A DNA stretch of 43,800 nt from Pseudomonas sp. HMWF021 (GTDB lineage Bacteria > Pseudomonadota > Gammaproteobacteria > Pseudomonadales > Pseudomonadaceae): assembly GCF_003061005.1 (NCBI RefSeq), contig NZ_QAIK01000061.1, forward strand, positions 86,296 to 130,095, read 5' to 3'. This document shows, in pieces, positions 16,998 through 25,524 of the stretch; the stretch's first letter is position 1, and each line of letters starts with the position of its first letter. Below the pieces are notes generated by a model. It made no database searches. It was not told the origin of the DNA and worked only from the letters and a program-made list of their open reading frames with translations. A program made the position numbers and the translations under genes.

Positions 16998-17885
16998 TTA
17001 CAGGTTTTTCGCCGCGAAGGTATCGCACTGGCCGACCTGGCCCTGGGCGAAACCGGTTTTGAACCAGCGCACCCTTTGCGCCGACGTGCCATGGGTAAAC
17101 GAGTCCGGCACCACACGGCCCTGACCCTGTTGTTGCAGGCGATCATCACCGATGGCGTTGGCCGCGTTCAAGGCCTCTTCGACGTCACCCGGCTCCAGCC
17201 AGTTCAGACGCTTCTGCGCATGGTAGGCCCAGACGCCGGCCAGGCAGTCGGCCTGCAACTCCTGGCGCACCAGCAAACCGCCATCGCCCTGCATTTGTCG
17301 ACCCTGCTGACGGGCCGCCTGAATTTTCGCCGAGACGCCGAGCAGCGTCTGCACATGGTGGCCGACCTCGTGCGCGATCACGTAGGCCTGGGCAAAATCA
17401 CCGGCGGCCTTGAAGCGCTGGGCCATTTCCTGGAAGAAGGCCATGTCCAGATAGACTTTCTGATCCGCCGGGCAATAGAACGGACCGGTGGCGGAGGTCG
17501 CCAGACCGCAGGCCGAATTCACCCGGTTGCTGAACAGCACCAGGGTCGGGTCCTTATATTGGCGCCCGGCCTGCTGGAAGATGGCGCCCCAGGTGTCTTC
17601 GGTATCGCCGAGGATCGAACGCACGAACTCGGCCTGCTGATCGTTGGCCGGTGGCGCCTGACGCGACTGCGTACTGGCCGGCGCCGATTGCTCGGTCATC
17701 TGCCCGGTGAGCTGACCGAGGATCTGCAACGGATCTTGCCCGGTGATCCAGCCGATGCCGACGATCAACAGAATCGCGCCCAGGCTCAGACCCTTGCCGC
17801 CACCGAAACGCATACCGCCACCGCCGGTATCATCGCCACGGGCATCGACCACGTTGTCACTGCGTCGGCCTTTTTTCCATAGCAT
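16998..17885 (-). CDS. YpfJ-type neutral zinc metallopeptidase, copy 1
   Basis: A 295-residue membrane-anchored protein. The start at 17885 (MLWKKGRRSDNVVDARGDD) is chosen because it matches the N-terminus of the paralogue next door; the longer frame adds 38 unlikely residues. After a glycine-rich stretch there is one hydrophobic segment (LSLGAILLIVGIGWITG, about residues 32-48), then a soluble domain with the zinc site IAHEVGHHVQ (HExxH) and the downstream LQADCLAGVWA segment containing the likely third ligand. Four conserved cysteines or nearby features (ACG, FYCP, ADCL, QCD) fit the family. Its proteolytic activity is assumed from the family. A paralogue lies 138 bases upstream. Confidence 0.87.
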   Translation of the reverse strand: MLWKKGRRSDNVVDARGDDTGGGGMRFGGGKGLSLGAILLIVGIGWITGQDPLQILGQLTGQMTEQSAPASTQSRQAPPANDQQAEFVRSILGDTEDTWGAIFQQAGRQYKDPTLVLFSNRVNSACGLATSATGPFYCPADQKVYLDMAFFQEMAQRFKAAGDFAQAYVIAHEVGHHVQTLLGVSAKIQAARQQGRQMQGDGGLLVRQELQADCLAGVWAYHAQKRLNWLEPGDVEEALNAANAIGDDRLQQQGQGRVVPDSFTHGTSAQRVRWFKTGFAQGQVGQCDTFAAKNL

Positions 17886-18023
17886 GTGCGAATCCTCTAT
17901 CTGTGCGGGGTGAAGGTTGCGTGGTGATGAGTGTTGCCGGTGCACGCAAGCGGCGCCAGTCCGGTCGTCAGACCATCGTGCGCGACGACGGTTCTGCACA
18001 GTCAGCTTCGCGCGTTGCGAAGG

Positions 18024-18875
18024 TTACAGCTTCGTGGCGTTGAAAGTATCGCAGGCTTCGATGCGTCCGCTGTCGAATCCGGAGCTGAACCAGTCACTGC
18101 GTTGCGTCGAGGTGCCATGACTGAAGCTTTCCGGCCGCACTGTCTGGTTACGTGCGCGTTGCAGAGCGTCGTCGCCGAAGGTGGTCGCGGCATTCAGGGC
18201 CGCCTCGATGTCGCCCGGCTCCAGCCAGGCCAGACGTTGCTGCGCATGGTGAGCCCAGACCCCGGCCAGGCAATCAGCCTGCAACTCGGCACGCACCTCA
18301 AGGCCGGCATCGCCGGCGACGGGCCGACGTGCCGCCAGCGCCTCTTCGAACGGACCGGAAAGGCCCAGTTCCAGCTGCACGTGGTGACCCACCTCATGGG
18401 CAATGATGAAGGCCTGGGCGAATTCGCCGACGACGGCAAACTGCCCGGCCATCCGGGCGAAGAATTGCGGGTCGAGATAAATCCGGGTGTTTTGCGGACA
18501 GAAGAACGGACCGCTGGCCCCTGCCGCATAACCGCAACCGGACACCACGTCGTCACTGAAAACCGTCAGCGTCGGGGCTGGGTAGTGGCGTCCGGTCTGG
18601 GCAAACAACTGCTTCCAGGTGTCTTCGGTGTCGCCGAGGATCGATTCGATGAAATGCAGTTGCGTGTCTTCGGGTGATAAGGCTTGTGATTGTGTGTGCT
18701 GCGTGGGGGCGGCGGGGACTTCAGGACCGCTGCTGAATGTCGAATAGAGTGCAGCGCCAGCCAGTACACTGGCGGCCAGGCCGGTGCCTATGATTTTCCC
18801 TGTGGGGCGACGGGCGTCCTTGCCCTGTCGAGTATCGTCGACGTTGTCGCTGCGTCGTGCCTTGTTCCATAACAT
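18024..18875 (-). CDS. YpfJ-type neutral zinc metallopeptidase, copy 2
   Basis: A 283-residue paralogue of the neighbouring gene. The N-terminus MLWNKARRSDNVDDTRQ matches copy 1 (MLWKKGRRSDNVVDARG), which supports the start at 18875. A single hydrophobic anchor follows (IIGTGLAASVLAGAALY), then the soluble domain with IIAHEVGHHVQ and ELQADCLAGVWAHHAQQRL. Copy 2 has a shorter, less glycine-rich N-terminal linker and a diverged middle. The C-termini end alike (EACDTFNATKL versus QCDTFAAKNL). The tandem order and shared ends indicate local duplication. The 330 bases upstream carry no other gene. Confidence 0.87.
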   Translation of the reverse strand: MLWNKARRSDNVDDTRQGKDARRPTGKIIGTGLAASVLAGAALYSTFSSGPEVPAAPTQHTQSQALSPEDTQLHFIESILGDTEDTWKQLFAQTGRHYPAPTLTVFSDDVVSGCGYAAGASGPFFCPQNTRIYLDPQFFARMAGQFAVVGEFAQAFIIAHEVGHHVQLELGLSGPFEEALAARRPVAGDAGLEVRAELQADCLAGVWAHHAQQRLAWLEPGDIEAALNAATTFGDDALQRARNQTVRPESFSHGTSTQRSDWFSSGFDSGRIEACDTFNATKL

Positions 18876-19205
18876 CCTGGTGTTCTCTGATTGGTTGATT
18901 GGCGTGATTGCCATGCCTATGAATAACGGCAGCAGTCGGCGCTTGCAGGACAAATCTGTAAGCGTGCGTAAGGCGTTATCAGCCGAAAAGATGAAAGTGG
19001 CTTTTTTCGGTATTAACTTGTCGAAAATTCCGACGTCACAATGGGCATCGGTTTGACCGGCGCATTGTGCGGTAGAGGCCATGCAGTCAGTGGCTGAAGC
19101 GTTTATTGACGATGCCGTGCGCTATTCGCCCACTATTTCGATTGTTGTCTGTGAGAGTCCGACGCCTGGCTCTAGATTGTTGCGCAGTGTTTACAAGGAG
19201 AGCTC
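18876..19205. other. Intergenic region between metallopeptidase copy 2 and the EamA transporter
   Basis: This 330-base gap separates divergent genes and should hold both promoters. The part next to the EamA gene ends with an ideal AAGGAG at 19195-19200. No ORF with a credible ribosome site, no repeat and no terminator hairpin is seen. The region around 18960-19030 is somewhat AT-rich. Confidence 0.45.
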
Positions 19206-20084
19206 ATGACCGTCAGCACACCGTTATCCGGCGTCAACCAACCCTTCAAAGGGATCTTGCTGATAGTCCTGGCCACCTTTCTGTTTTCCAGTCATGACGC
19301 GTTGTCGAAATACCTTTCGGGTTTCTATCCGATCGTGATGGTGGTCTGGGCGCGTTATCTGGTGCACACCTTGTTGATGGCGGGGATCTTCCTGCCGCAG
19401 TCGGGGCTGCGGGTGCTACGCACCAAGAGGCCGCTATGGCAGTTGGCGCGGGCGTTGTGTCTGTTGGGCACCAGTCTGTTTTTTACCACCGCGCTGCTGT
19501 ACATCCCGCTGGCCGAGGCCACGGCGGTCAACTTTCTTGCGCCAGTGCTGGTCACCGCGCTTTCGGTGCCGTTGCTCAAGGAGCGGGTGACGCGAGGGCA
19601 GTGGATCGCGGTGATCTGCGGGTTCATCGGCGTGCTGATCATCGTCCACCCGGGTGGCGAGCTGTTCACCCCGGCGGTACTGCTGCCGTTCTGTTCGGCG
19701 CTGTTCTTCTGCTTCTATCAACTGCTGACGCGCAAGCTCAGCGAGGTCGACAGCCCGACCACCAGCAACTTCTTCGCAGGGTTGTGCAACACACTGGTGA
19801 TGAGCGCGCTGGTGCCGTTCTTCTGGCAGGTGCCGACGCTTGGGCATGGTCTGTTGATGCTGGCGCTGGGCAGTTGCGGGATGACCGCGCACCTGTTTCT
19901 GACCCAGGCGTTTCGCCACGCGGCACCGGCCCTGCTGGCGCCGTTTGGTTATTGCCAGATCGTGTTCGCGGGGTTGTTGGGGTGGGTGGTGTTCAGTCAC
20001 ACGCCGAGTCTGTTGACGGTGATCGGGATTGTGGTGATCTGCTGCAGTGGCCTGGCGGCGGCGTGGCAGCAAAGCCGGCGCTGA
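19206..20084 (+). CDS. EamA/DMT-family transporter
   Basis: A 292-residue inner-membrane protein with ten predicted hydrophobic segments arranged as two EamA repeats. Typical segments are FLFSSHDALSKYLSGFYPIV and WARYLVHTLLMAGIFLPQS in the first repeat, and LLTVIGIVVICCSGLAAAW at the end. The start has AAGGAG at 19195-19200, five bases upstream. It is a single gene with a REP doublet after it and a convergent MFS gene beyond. The transported compound cannot be told from sequence; relatives export amino acids, nucleosides or other metabolites. It is not closely similar to the YedA-like gene at 8.8 kb. Confidence 0.87.
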   Translation: MTVSTPLSGVNQPFKGILLIVLATFLFSSHDALSKYLSGFYPIVMVVWARYLVHTLLMAGIFLPQSGLRVLRTKRPLWQLARALCLLGTSLFFTTALLYIPLAEATAVNFLAPVLVTALSVPLLKERVTRGQWIAVICGFIGVLIIVHPGGELFTPAVLLPFCSALFFCFYQLLTRKLSEVDSPTTSNFFAGLCNTLVMSALVPFFWQVPTLGHGLLMLALGSCGMTAHLFLTQAFRHAAPALLAPFGYCQIVFAGLLGWVVFSHTPSLLTVIGIVVICCSGLAAAWQQSRR

Positions 20085-20114
20085 AGTGAACTCCGCTTTT
20101 TGCCGAACACAAAA

Positions 20115-20200
20115 CCCTGTAGGAGCTGCGGCACGCTGCGATCTTTTGATCTTTAAAAACAGGATCAAAAGATCGCAGCGTGCCGCAGCTCCTACAAGGG
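20115..20200. repeat. REP doublet, family A (copy 6)
   Basis: Symmetric arms with the CGGCACG/CGTGCCG centre: CCCTGTAGGAGCTGCGGCAC at the left and its inverse ending CAGCTCCTACAAGGG at the right. It lies between convergent genes (EamA transporter and MFS carrier). Confidence 0.92.
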
Positions 20201-20218
20201 ACGGAGGGTGCAGGCAGG

Positions 20219-21556
20219 TTATTCGGTAACGGTTGGAATCTTGCGCGGTGCCAGGAAGTACATCGAGGTCAGCGCGAGGAAGTACATCGCCGGAATCAGG
20301 GTGAACAGCACGGTGTAGTTGTTGTGGGTGACGGTGAGGATGTGGCCGACGATCTGGGTCATGAACATCCCGCCGATCGCCGCACACATGCCGCCGAAAC
20401 CGAACACCGTGCTCATCATGTGCTTGGGCGTGTAGTCCATCACCAGACTCCAGATATTCGCGGTCCAGGCCTGATGCGCGCCGATGGCCAGGGAAATGGC
20501 CGCCACTGCGACCCACAGATTGCTCGAGCCCGCCGCCATGACCACACCGACGATGCAGCAGGCAAACAGCAGCATCGACAGCAGCCGCGCCTTGATCGGG
20601 TTCATGCCGCGCCCGATCAGGAACGAGGACAGAATGCCGCCGCCGACACTGCCGAAGTCGGCGGTCACATAGATGATGATCAGCGGGATGCCCATCTGGG
20701 TCACGTTGATGCCCAGGTTGTATTGCTGATTGAGAAACGGTGGCAGCCAGTACAGATAGAACCAGAACACCGGCGCGGTCAGCGAATAGGCGAGGGCGAA
20801 CGCCCAGGTGCCACGCATGCGCAGGATGCGTGAGAACGGTACGCGGGCCTGTTCCGGCTCGATTTCTTTCTGGATGTATTCCAGCTCCGACTGTTTGACG
20901 CTCGGATGGTCTTCCGGGTTGAAGTATTTCAAGCCCCAGAGCAGCAGCCAGATCCCGCCCAGTGCCGACATGCACAGGAACGCCGCCTGCCAGCCCCACA
21001 CGTGCAGGATCAGCGGCAGCAGCATCGGTGTGAACATCGCGCCAACATTGGTGCCGGCGTTGAAGATACCGGTGGCGACCGCGCGTTCACCGGCTGGGAA
21101 CCACAAGCGTGTGGTTTTCACACAGGCCGGGTAGTTGGCCGCTTCGGTCAGGCCGAGGATGAACCGGCAGACCATGAAACCGACCGCCGACGTCGCCAGG
21201 CCGTGGGCGCCGGTGGCCAGGCTCCAGAGCAGCACCGCGCAGAAGAACACGCGCTTGACCCCGATGCGGTCGATCAGGCGTCCCTGCAGGACGAAACCGA
21301 TGGCGTAGCCGACCTGGAACCAGAAGTTGATGTTGGCGTAATCCATCGCCGTCCAGCTCATTTCCTTGGCGAGGATTGGCTGCATGACGCCGAGGGCGGC
21401 GCGGTCGATATAGTTCAGGGTGGTGGCGAAAAACACCAGCGCCAGCATGCCCCAACGGGTCTTGCCGACGGCCATGGCGCCGCGGATCTTGTCGCCGATG
21501 CCACCCGTGGCAGTGCTCATGGCCGGGGCCATGCGGGAAGTCTGTGAAGGAATCAT
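20219..21556 (-). CDS. MFS transporter of the anion:cation symporter type, probable quinate/shikimate carrier
   Basis: A 445-residue, 12-segment major facilitator. The start at 21556 (MIPSQTSRMAPAMSTATGG) has GGTGGAA upstream; the longer frame adds 50 residues. Family marks are WGMLALVFFATTLNYIDRAALGV in the first segment, GRLIDRIGVKRVF for the loop 2-3 motif, and RFILGLTEAANYPACVKTT, which together are characteristic of the ACS family (hexuronates, phthalate, other carboxylates). It is divergent from quiC and next to the quinate genes, and I recall the same order in P. aeruginosa, so uptake of quinate, shikimate or dehydroshikimate is the best guess. A shared 20-base motif lies in the intergenic region. 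Confidence 0.87.
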   Translation of the reverse strand: MIPSQTSRMAPAMSTATGGIGDKIRGAMAVGKTRWGMLALVFFATTLNYIDRAALGVMQPILAKEMSWTAMDYANINFWFQVGYAIGFVLQGRLIDRIGVKRVFFCAVLLWSLATGAHGLATSAVGFMVCRFILGLTEAANYPACVKTTRLWFPAGERAVATGIFNAGTNVGAMFTPMLLPLILHVWGWQAAFLCMSALGGIWLLLWGLKYFNPEDHPSVKQSELEYIQKEIEPEQARVPFSRILRMRGTWAFALAYSLTAPVFWFYLYWLPPFLNQQYNLGINVTQMGIPLIIIYVTADFGSVGGGILSSFLIGRGMNPIKARLLSMLLFACCIVGVVMAAGSSNLWVAVAAISLAIGAHQAWTANIWSLVMDYTPKHMMSTVFGFGGMCAAIGGMFMTQIVGHILTVTHNNYTVLFTLIPAMYFLALTSMYFLAPRKIPTVTE

Positions 21557-21713
21557 TGTTCCACCCGTTTTTGAATTTGTTATGTGGTGTTGTTTGCAAG
21601 GCACTGCGACCGAAGGTTCATTTCCGGACTCAATGTGGAGTCGATGGTGGGCAGTGGACGAAAAATCGTCAATTCGCCGAAACGCCATAGTGTTCGATAA
21701 TCGCACGCAAAAC

Positions 21714-21733
21714 TAACCGGGTAGTACACTTTA
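21714..21733 (+). promoter_or_regulatory. Candidate TetR operator, copy 1 (quinate cluster)
   Basis: The sequence TAACCGGGTAGTACACTTTA matches a site upstream of aroQ at 15 of 20 positions (pattern TAACCnnnTnGTACAnTTTA). It overlaps a near-perfect palindrome ACTAACCGGGTAGT (21712-21725, six of seven pairs). It lies about midway between the divergent MFS and quiC starts. Binding by the TetR protein encoded at 23914-24591 is inference. Confidence 0.5.
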
Positions 21734-21786
21734 AATTGCTGTGCGCAGTCATGCAGCCAATAATTTCCCCACGATAAAAAACATCC

Positions 21787-21872
21787 TGTGTAGGAGCTGC
21801 CGAAGGCTGCGATCTTTTGAATTTGCTTTTCAGGACCAGGATCAAAAGATCGCAGCCTTCGGCAGCTCCTAC
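21787..21872. repeat. REP doublet, family A (copy 7)
   Basis: Symmetric arms with the CCGAAGG/CCTTCGG centre (TGTGTAGGAGCTGCCGAAGG left, inverse ending GGCAGCTCCTAC right). Unlike most copies it lies in a 5' leader, ending 38 bases before the quiC start. Confidence 0.9.
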
Positions 21873-21909
21873 CTTAAAGATAAGCGCGGCGAAGTCCGGG
21901 AGTAGAAAC

Positions 21910-23811
21910 ATGCAGCGTTCCATTGCCACCGTTTCCCTGAGCGGCACCCTGCCGGAAAAACTCGAAGCCATCGCCGCCGCCGGGTTCGACGGCGTCGAGA
22001 TCTTTGAAAACGATCTGCTGTATTACGACGGCAGCCCCCGGGAAGTCAGGCAGATGTGCGCTGATCTGGGGATCGCGATCACGCTGTTCCAGCCGTTCCG
22101 CGATTTCGAGGGCTGCCGCCGTGATCGTCTGGCACGCAATCTGGAGCGGGCCGAGCGCAAATTCGACCTGATGCAGGAACTGGGCACCGATCTGATTCTG
22201 GTGTGCAGCAACGCCTCGGCGGACAGCGTCGGCGACCGGCAGGTTCTGGTCGATGATCTGCGCCTGCTGGCCGAACGTGCCGGCGCCCGCGGGTTGCGCA
22301 TCGGCTATGAAGCGCTGGCCTGGGGCCGACACGTCAATACTTATCAACAGGTCTGGGACATCGTGCGTCAGGCCGATCATCCGGCGCTCGGCGTGCTGCT
22401 CGACAGCTTTCACACCCTGTCGCTCAAAGGCGATCCAAGCGCGATCGCCGACATTCCCGGCGACAAGATCTTTTTCGTGCAAATGGCCGACGCGCCGATC
22501 CTCGCCATGGATGTGCTGGAGTGGAGCCGGCATTTCCGCTGCTTCCCGGGGCAGGGCGAGTTCGATCTGCCGGGGTTCCTCGCGCCGATCATCCAGAGCG
22601 GCTACACCGGGCCACTGTCGCTGGAAATTTTCAACGATGGCTTCCGCGCCGCGCCGCCACGGGCGAATGCCGCCGATGGGTTGCGTTCGCTGCTGTATCT
22701 GGAGGAGAAAACCCGCCAGCGTCTGGAGCAGCAGGTAACGCCGGTAAGTAACCGCGAAATCCTTTTCGAAACGCCAAAGGCCAGCGAGTACAACGGCATC
22801 GAGTTTCTCGAGTTCGCGGTGGACGAAGCACTCGGCGCCAAACTGACGAACTGGCTGGAACGCCTGGGTTTCGTCAAGGCCGGGCAACACCGCTCCAAGG
22901 GTGTAAGCCTGTTGCGTCAGGGCGATATCAACCTGATTCTCAACGCCGAACCGTATTCGTTCGGCCACAGTTTCTTCGAGGCCCATGGCCCGTCGCTGTG
23001 CGCCACTGCCGTGCGGGTCAAGGACAGCGCCAGCGCGCTGGCCCGCGCCGTTGCCTACAAGGGCCAGCCCTATCGCGGGCTGGTCGGCCCTAATGAACTG
23101 GAACTGGCCGCCGTACGCGCGCCGGACGGCAGCCTGATTTATCTGGTAGATGAAGCGGCGGACGTTTATGGCACTGACTTCCATCTGCTGCCCGATGCTG
23201 TCGCCCGTGGCGGCCTCAAGCGCATCGACCACATGGCTATGGCGTTGCCGGCGGACAGCCTCGACAGTTGGGTGCTGTTCTACAAGAGCCTGCTGGATTT
23301 CGAGGCCGACGATGAAGTGGTGCTGCCCGACCCTTACGGCCTAGTGAAGAGCCGCGCGTTGCGCAGCCGCGACAGTTCGATTCGCTTGCCGCTGAACATC
23401 TCGGAGAACCGCAACACCGCGATCTCCCACGCGCTGTCGAGTTATCGCGGCTCGGGTGTGCATCACATCGCCTTCGATTGTGATGACATCTTCGCCGAAG
23501 TCAGTCGCGCCAAAGAGGCTGGCGTGCCGTTGCTGGATATCCCGCTCAACTATTACGACGACCTCGCGGCACGCTTCGACTTCGATGATGAGTTTCTCAG
23601 CGAGCTGGCGTATTACAACGTGCTCTACGACCGTGATGCCCAGGGCGGCGAGCTGTTCCATGTGTACACCGAGCCGTTCGAGGGGCGGTTCTTCTTCGAG
23701 ATCATCCAGCGCAAGAACGGTTACGCCGGTTACGGGGCGGCGAACGTGGCGGTGCGCCTGGCGGCAATGGCCAAATCACGCAGCGGCGCCGTGCGCCAGG
23801 CCAAGTTGTAG
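21910..23811 (+). CDS. quiC: 3-dehydroshikimate dehydratase fused to an HPPD-like domain
   Basis: A 633-residue two-domain enzyme. Residues 1 to about 270 are an AP-endonuclease-2-type TIM barrel that dehydrates 3-dehydroshikimate to protocatechuate; the metal ligands fall at Glu134 (GYEAL), Asp165 (LLDSFH), Gln191 (VQMAD) and Glu239 (LSLEIF). Residues from about 290 on are a double VOC/4-hydroxyphenylpyruvate-dioxygenase-like domain that keeps a full metal triad: His441 (RIDHMAM), His519 (GVHHIAF) and Glu597 (RFFFEII). The start is ATG 21910. Such fusions are known in pseudomonad quinate catabolism and are often mis-annotated as HPPD or sugar isomerase. It is followed after 102 bases by the TetR gene on the same strand. 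Confidence 0.9.
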   Translation: MQRSIATVSLSGTLPEKLEAIAAAGFDGVEIFENDLLYYDGSPREVRQMCADLGIAITLFQPFRDFEGCRRDRLARNLERAERKFDLMQELGTDLILVCSNASADSVGDRQVLVDDLRLLAERAGARGLRIGYEALAWGRHVNTYQQVWDIVRQADHPALGVLLDSFHTLSLKGDPSAIADIPGDKIFFVQMADAPILAMDVLEWSRHFRCFPGQGEFDLPGFLAPIIQSGYTGPLSLEIFNDGFRAAPPRANAADGLRSLLYLEEKTRQRLEQQVTPVSNREILFETPKASEYNGIEFLEFAVDEALGAKLTNWLERLGFVKAGQHRSKGVSLLRQGDINLILNAEPYSFGHSFFEAHGPSLCATAVRVKDSASALARAVAYKGQPYRGLVGPNELELAAVRAPDGSLIYLVDEAADVYGTDFHLLPDAVARGGLKRIDHMAMALPADSLDSWVLFYKSLLDFEADDEVVLPDPYGLVKSRALRSRDSSIRLPLNISENRNTAISHALSSYRGSGVHHIAFDCDDIFAEVSRAKEAGVPLLDIPLNYYDDLAARFDFDDEFLSELAYYNVLYDRDAQGGELFHVYTEPFEGRFFFEIIQRKNGYAGYGAANVAVRLAAMAKSRSGAVRQAKL

Positions 23812-23839
23812 GAATTTCGTAAACGCGGGATTAAACACA

Positions 23840-23873
23840 GGCTGCACAGCTTCCTTAGCGCAGTTGTGCGGCC
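23840..23873. other. Inverted repeat between quiC and tetR
   Basis: Arms GGCTGCACA (23840-23848) and TGTGCGGCC (23865-23873) match at eight of nine pairs around a 16-base loop. There is no T run, so it is not a convincing terminator. It might be an operator or chance. Confidence 0.25.
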
Positions 23874-23913
23874 CATAATCGCCAGCCTGTGCAGTGATGG
23901 CCGTGAGCCCGCA

Positions 23914-24591
23914 ATGACAATGACATCAGAACTCCCCGCAGCCCCCGTCGAATCTGGCACCGAGCCGCGCAAGAGTCGCAAGAACAACCCGGAAAAGACC
24001 CGCGAGAACATCCTGCAGGAGGCGATCGTCGAGTTCGTCCAGCAAGGGTTGTCCGGCGCGCGCGTCGACGCGATCGCCGAGCGCATTCACACCTCCAAAC
24101 GCATGATCTATTACTACTTCGGCAGCAAGGAGCAGTTGTACGTCGAGGTGCTGGAGAAACTCTACGGCGACATCCGCAGCACCGAAAACCGCTTGCACCT
24201 GGCCGAGTTGCCGCCGGTGGTGGCGATCCGTCGACTGGTGGAGTTCACTTTCGATCACCACGACCGCAACGTCGATTTCGTGCGGATCGTGTGCATCGAA
24301 AATATCCACAACGCCGAGTTCGTGAAGCGTTCGGATGCGATCAAGGCAATGAACAACACGATCCTCGATTCGCTGGGCGAGATTTTGCGCCGTGGCGCGC
24401 AAGAGGGTGTATTCCGCGCAGGCCTTGATGCGCTGGACGTGCACTTGCTGATCAGTTCGTTCTGCTTCTACCGCGTCTCGAACCGCCACACGTTCGGTGA
24501 GATCTTTCAGATCGACCTGCCGGACGAAGCCATCAAGCAGCGTCATCGCGAGATGATCTGCGAGTCGGTGTTGCGCTACTTGCAGCCGTGA
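23914..24591 (+). CDS. TetR/AcrR-family transcriptional regulator of the quinate cluster
   Basis: A 225-residue repressor-type protein. The N-terminal HTH is standard: TRENILQEAIVEFVQQGLSGARVDAIAERIHTSKRMIYYYFGSKEQLY (about residues 29-77), followed by an all-helical ligand-binding domain of the TetR_C type. The start at 23914 (MTMTSELPAAP) is preferred over one at 23866 that would extend into the upstream spacer; the ribosome site is weak. It sits inside the quinate/shikimate locus, downstream of quiC, so it most likely controls these genes in response to a pathway intermediate. Candidate operators at 21714-21733 and 26029-26048 support this; it is not yet shown. Confidence 0.88.
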   Translation: MTMTSELPAAPVESGTEPRKSRKNNPEKTRENILQEAIVEFVQQGLSGARVDAIAERIHTSKRMIYYYFGSKEQLYVEVLEKLYGDIRSTENRLHLAELPPVVAIRRLVEFTFDHHDRNVDFVRIVCIENIHNAEFVKRSDAIKAMNNTILDSLGEILRRGAQEGVFRAGLDALDVHLLISSFCFYRVSNRHTFGEIFQIDLPDEAIKQRHREMICESVLRYLQP

Positions 24592-24596
24592 CAAGC

Positions 24597-24668
24597 AAAA
24601 GATCGCAGCCTTCGGCAGCTCCTACACAAGGCCATGTAGGCGCTGCCGAAGGCTGCGATCTTTTGATC
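24597..24668. repeat. REP doublet, family A (copy 8)
   Basis: A compact copy with a loop of only about 12 bases: left arm AAAAGATCGCAGCCTTCGGC..., right arm ...GCCGAAGGCTGCGATCTTTT. The right unit reads TAGGCGCTGCC in place of TAGGAGCTGCC. It fills the space between convergent tetR and the shikimate dehydrogenase gene. Confidence 0.9.
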
Positions 24669-24669
24669 T

Positions 24670-25524
24670 TCAAATATTCATGCTTTGAAAATGCGCAAGC
24701 ATCCGCTGCGCATCCGGCACCACGCCACTGAACAGCTCAAACGCCTTCACCGCCTGAAACACCGCCATGTTGCCGCCGTCCAGCGTGCGGCAACCGAGGG
24801 CGCGGGCGTTGCGCAGCAGTTCGGTTTCCAGCGGGAAGTAAACGATCTCCGCGACCCACAATTCCTTGCGCAACAACTCCACCGGCACGGGCATGCCCGG
24901 CAGTTTTGCCATGCCCATCGGCGTGGTGTTCACCAGACCGTCGGCCTGATTCAGCGTACCCGGCAGATCACGCCCGGCAGCGGCGCGACCGACTCCGAAA
25001 TGCTGGTTGAGGTTGTGCGCCAGACTCTCGGCCCGCTCGCGGTCGACATCGAAAATGCTCAGTTGCCGAACGCCTTCACTCAGCAGCGCATGGGCCACCG
25101 CAGCACCCGCACCGCCGGCGCCCATCTGAACGACACGCTCTCGGGCGGCATCCTTCAAGCCACGGCGAAACCCCTCGGCAAAACCCAGGCAATCGGTGTT
25201 GTGGCCGATGCGTTTGCCATCCTTGAGCACCACGGTGTTGACCGCACCAATGCCCCGGGCTTCCGGCGACAGCTCATCGAGCAGCGGGATGATCGCCTGT
25301 TTGCACGGGAAGGTGATGTTCAGGCCGGTGTAGTTCATGCGCTCGGCGGCCAGCAGCAAGTCGGGCAGGGCGCTGCTGTCCATGTGCAGCTGGTCAAGGT
25401 CGATCAGGCGATACAGATAGCGCAGGCCTTGCGCATCGCCTTCGTGCTCATGCAGCGCAGGCGTGCGCGAGGCTTGAATGCCGGCGCCGATCAGTCCGGC
25501 GAGGATCACGTTGTACCGGCTCAT
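24670..25524 (-). CDS. Shikimate/quinate dehydrogenase (AroE-like paralogue)
   Basis: A 284-residue AroE-family enzyme. The start at 25524 ([20 protein letters not shown]) overlaps the aroQ stop by four bases (ATGA), showing translational coupling. The substrate domain has [20 protein letters not shown] with the catalytic lysine, and NTDCLGF carries the catalytic aspartate; the cofactor domain has [14 protein letters not shown]. The N-terminus lacks the usual PxxHSxSP pattern of biosynthetic AroE (here [14 protein letters not shown]), consistent with a catabolic paralogue. In this cluster it probably oxidises shikimate (or quinate) to the dehydro form. Cofactor preference (NAD versus NADP) is not decided here. 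Confidence 0.87.
   Translation of the reverse strand: MSRYNVILAGLIGAGIQASRTPALHEHEGDAQGLRYLYRLIDLDQLHMDSSALPDLLLAAERMNYTGLNITFPCKQAIIPLLDELSPEARGIGAVNTVVLKDGKRIGHNTDCLGFAEGFRRGLKDAARERVVQMGAGGAGAAVAHALLSEGVRQLSIFDVDRERAESLAHNLNQHFGVGRAAAGRDLPGTLNQADGLVNTTPMGMAKLPGMPVPVELLRKELWVAEIVYFPLETELLRNARALGCRTLDGGNMAVFQAVKAFELFSGVVPDAQRMLAHFQSMNI

Larger units (their letters stand above)
21557..21909. other. Divergent promoter region, MFS carrier / quiC
   Basis: This 353-base region holds a candidate operator (21714-21733) near its middle and a family A REP doublet (21787-21872) just upstream of quiC. The 21661-21790 section is AT-richer than its surroundings, as expected for promoters. No further ORF is supported. 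Confidence 0.5.
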
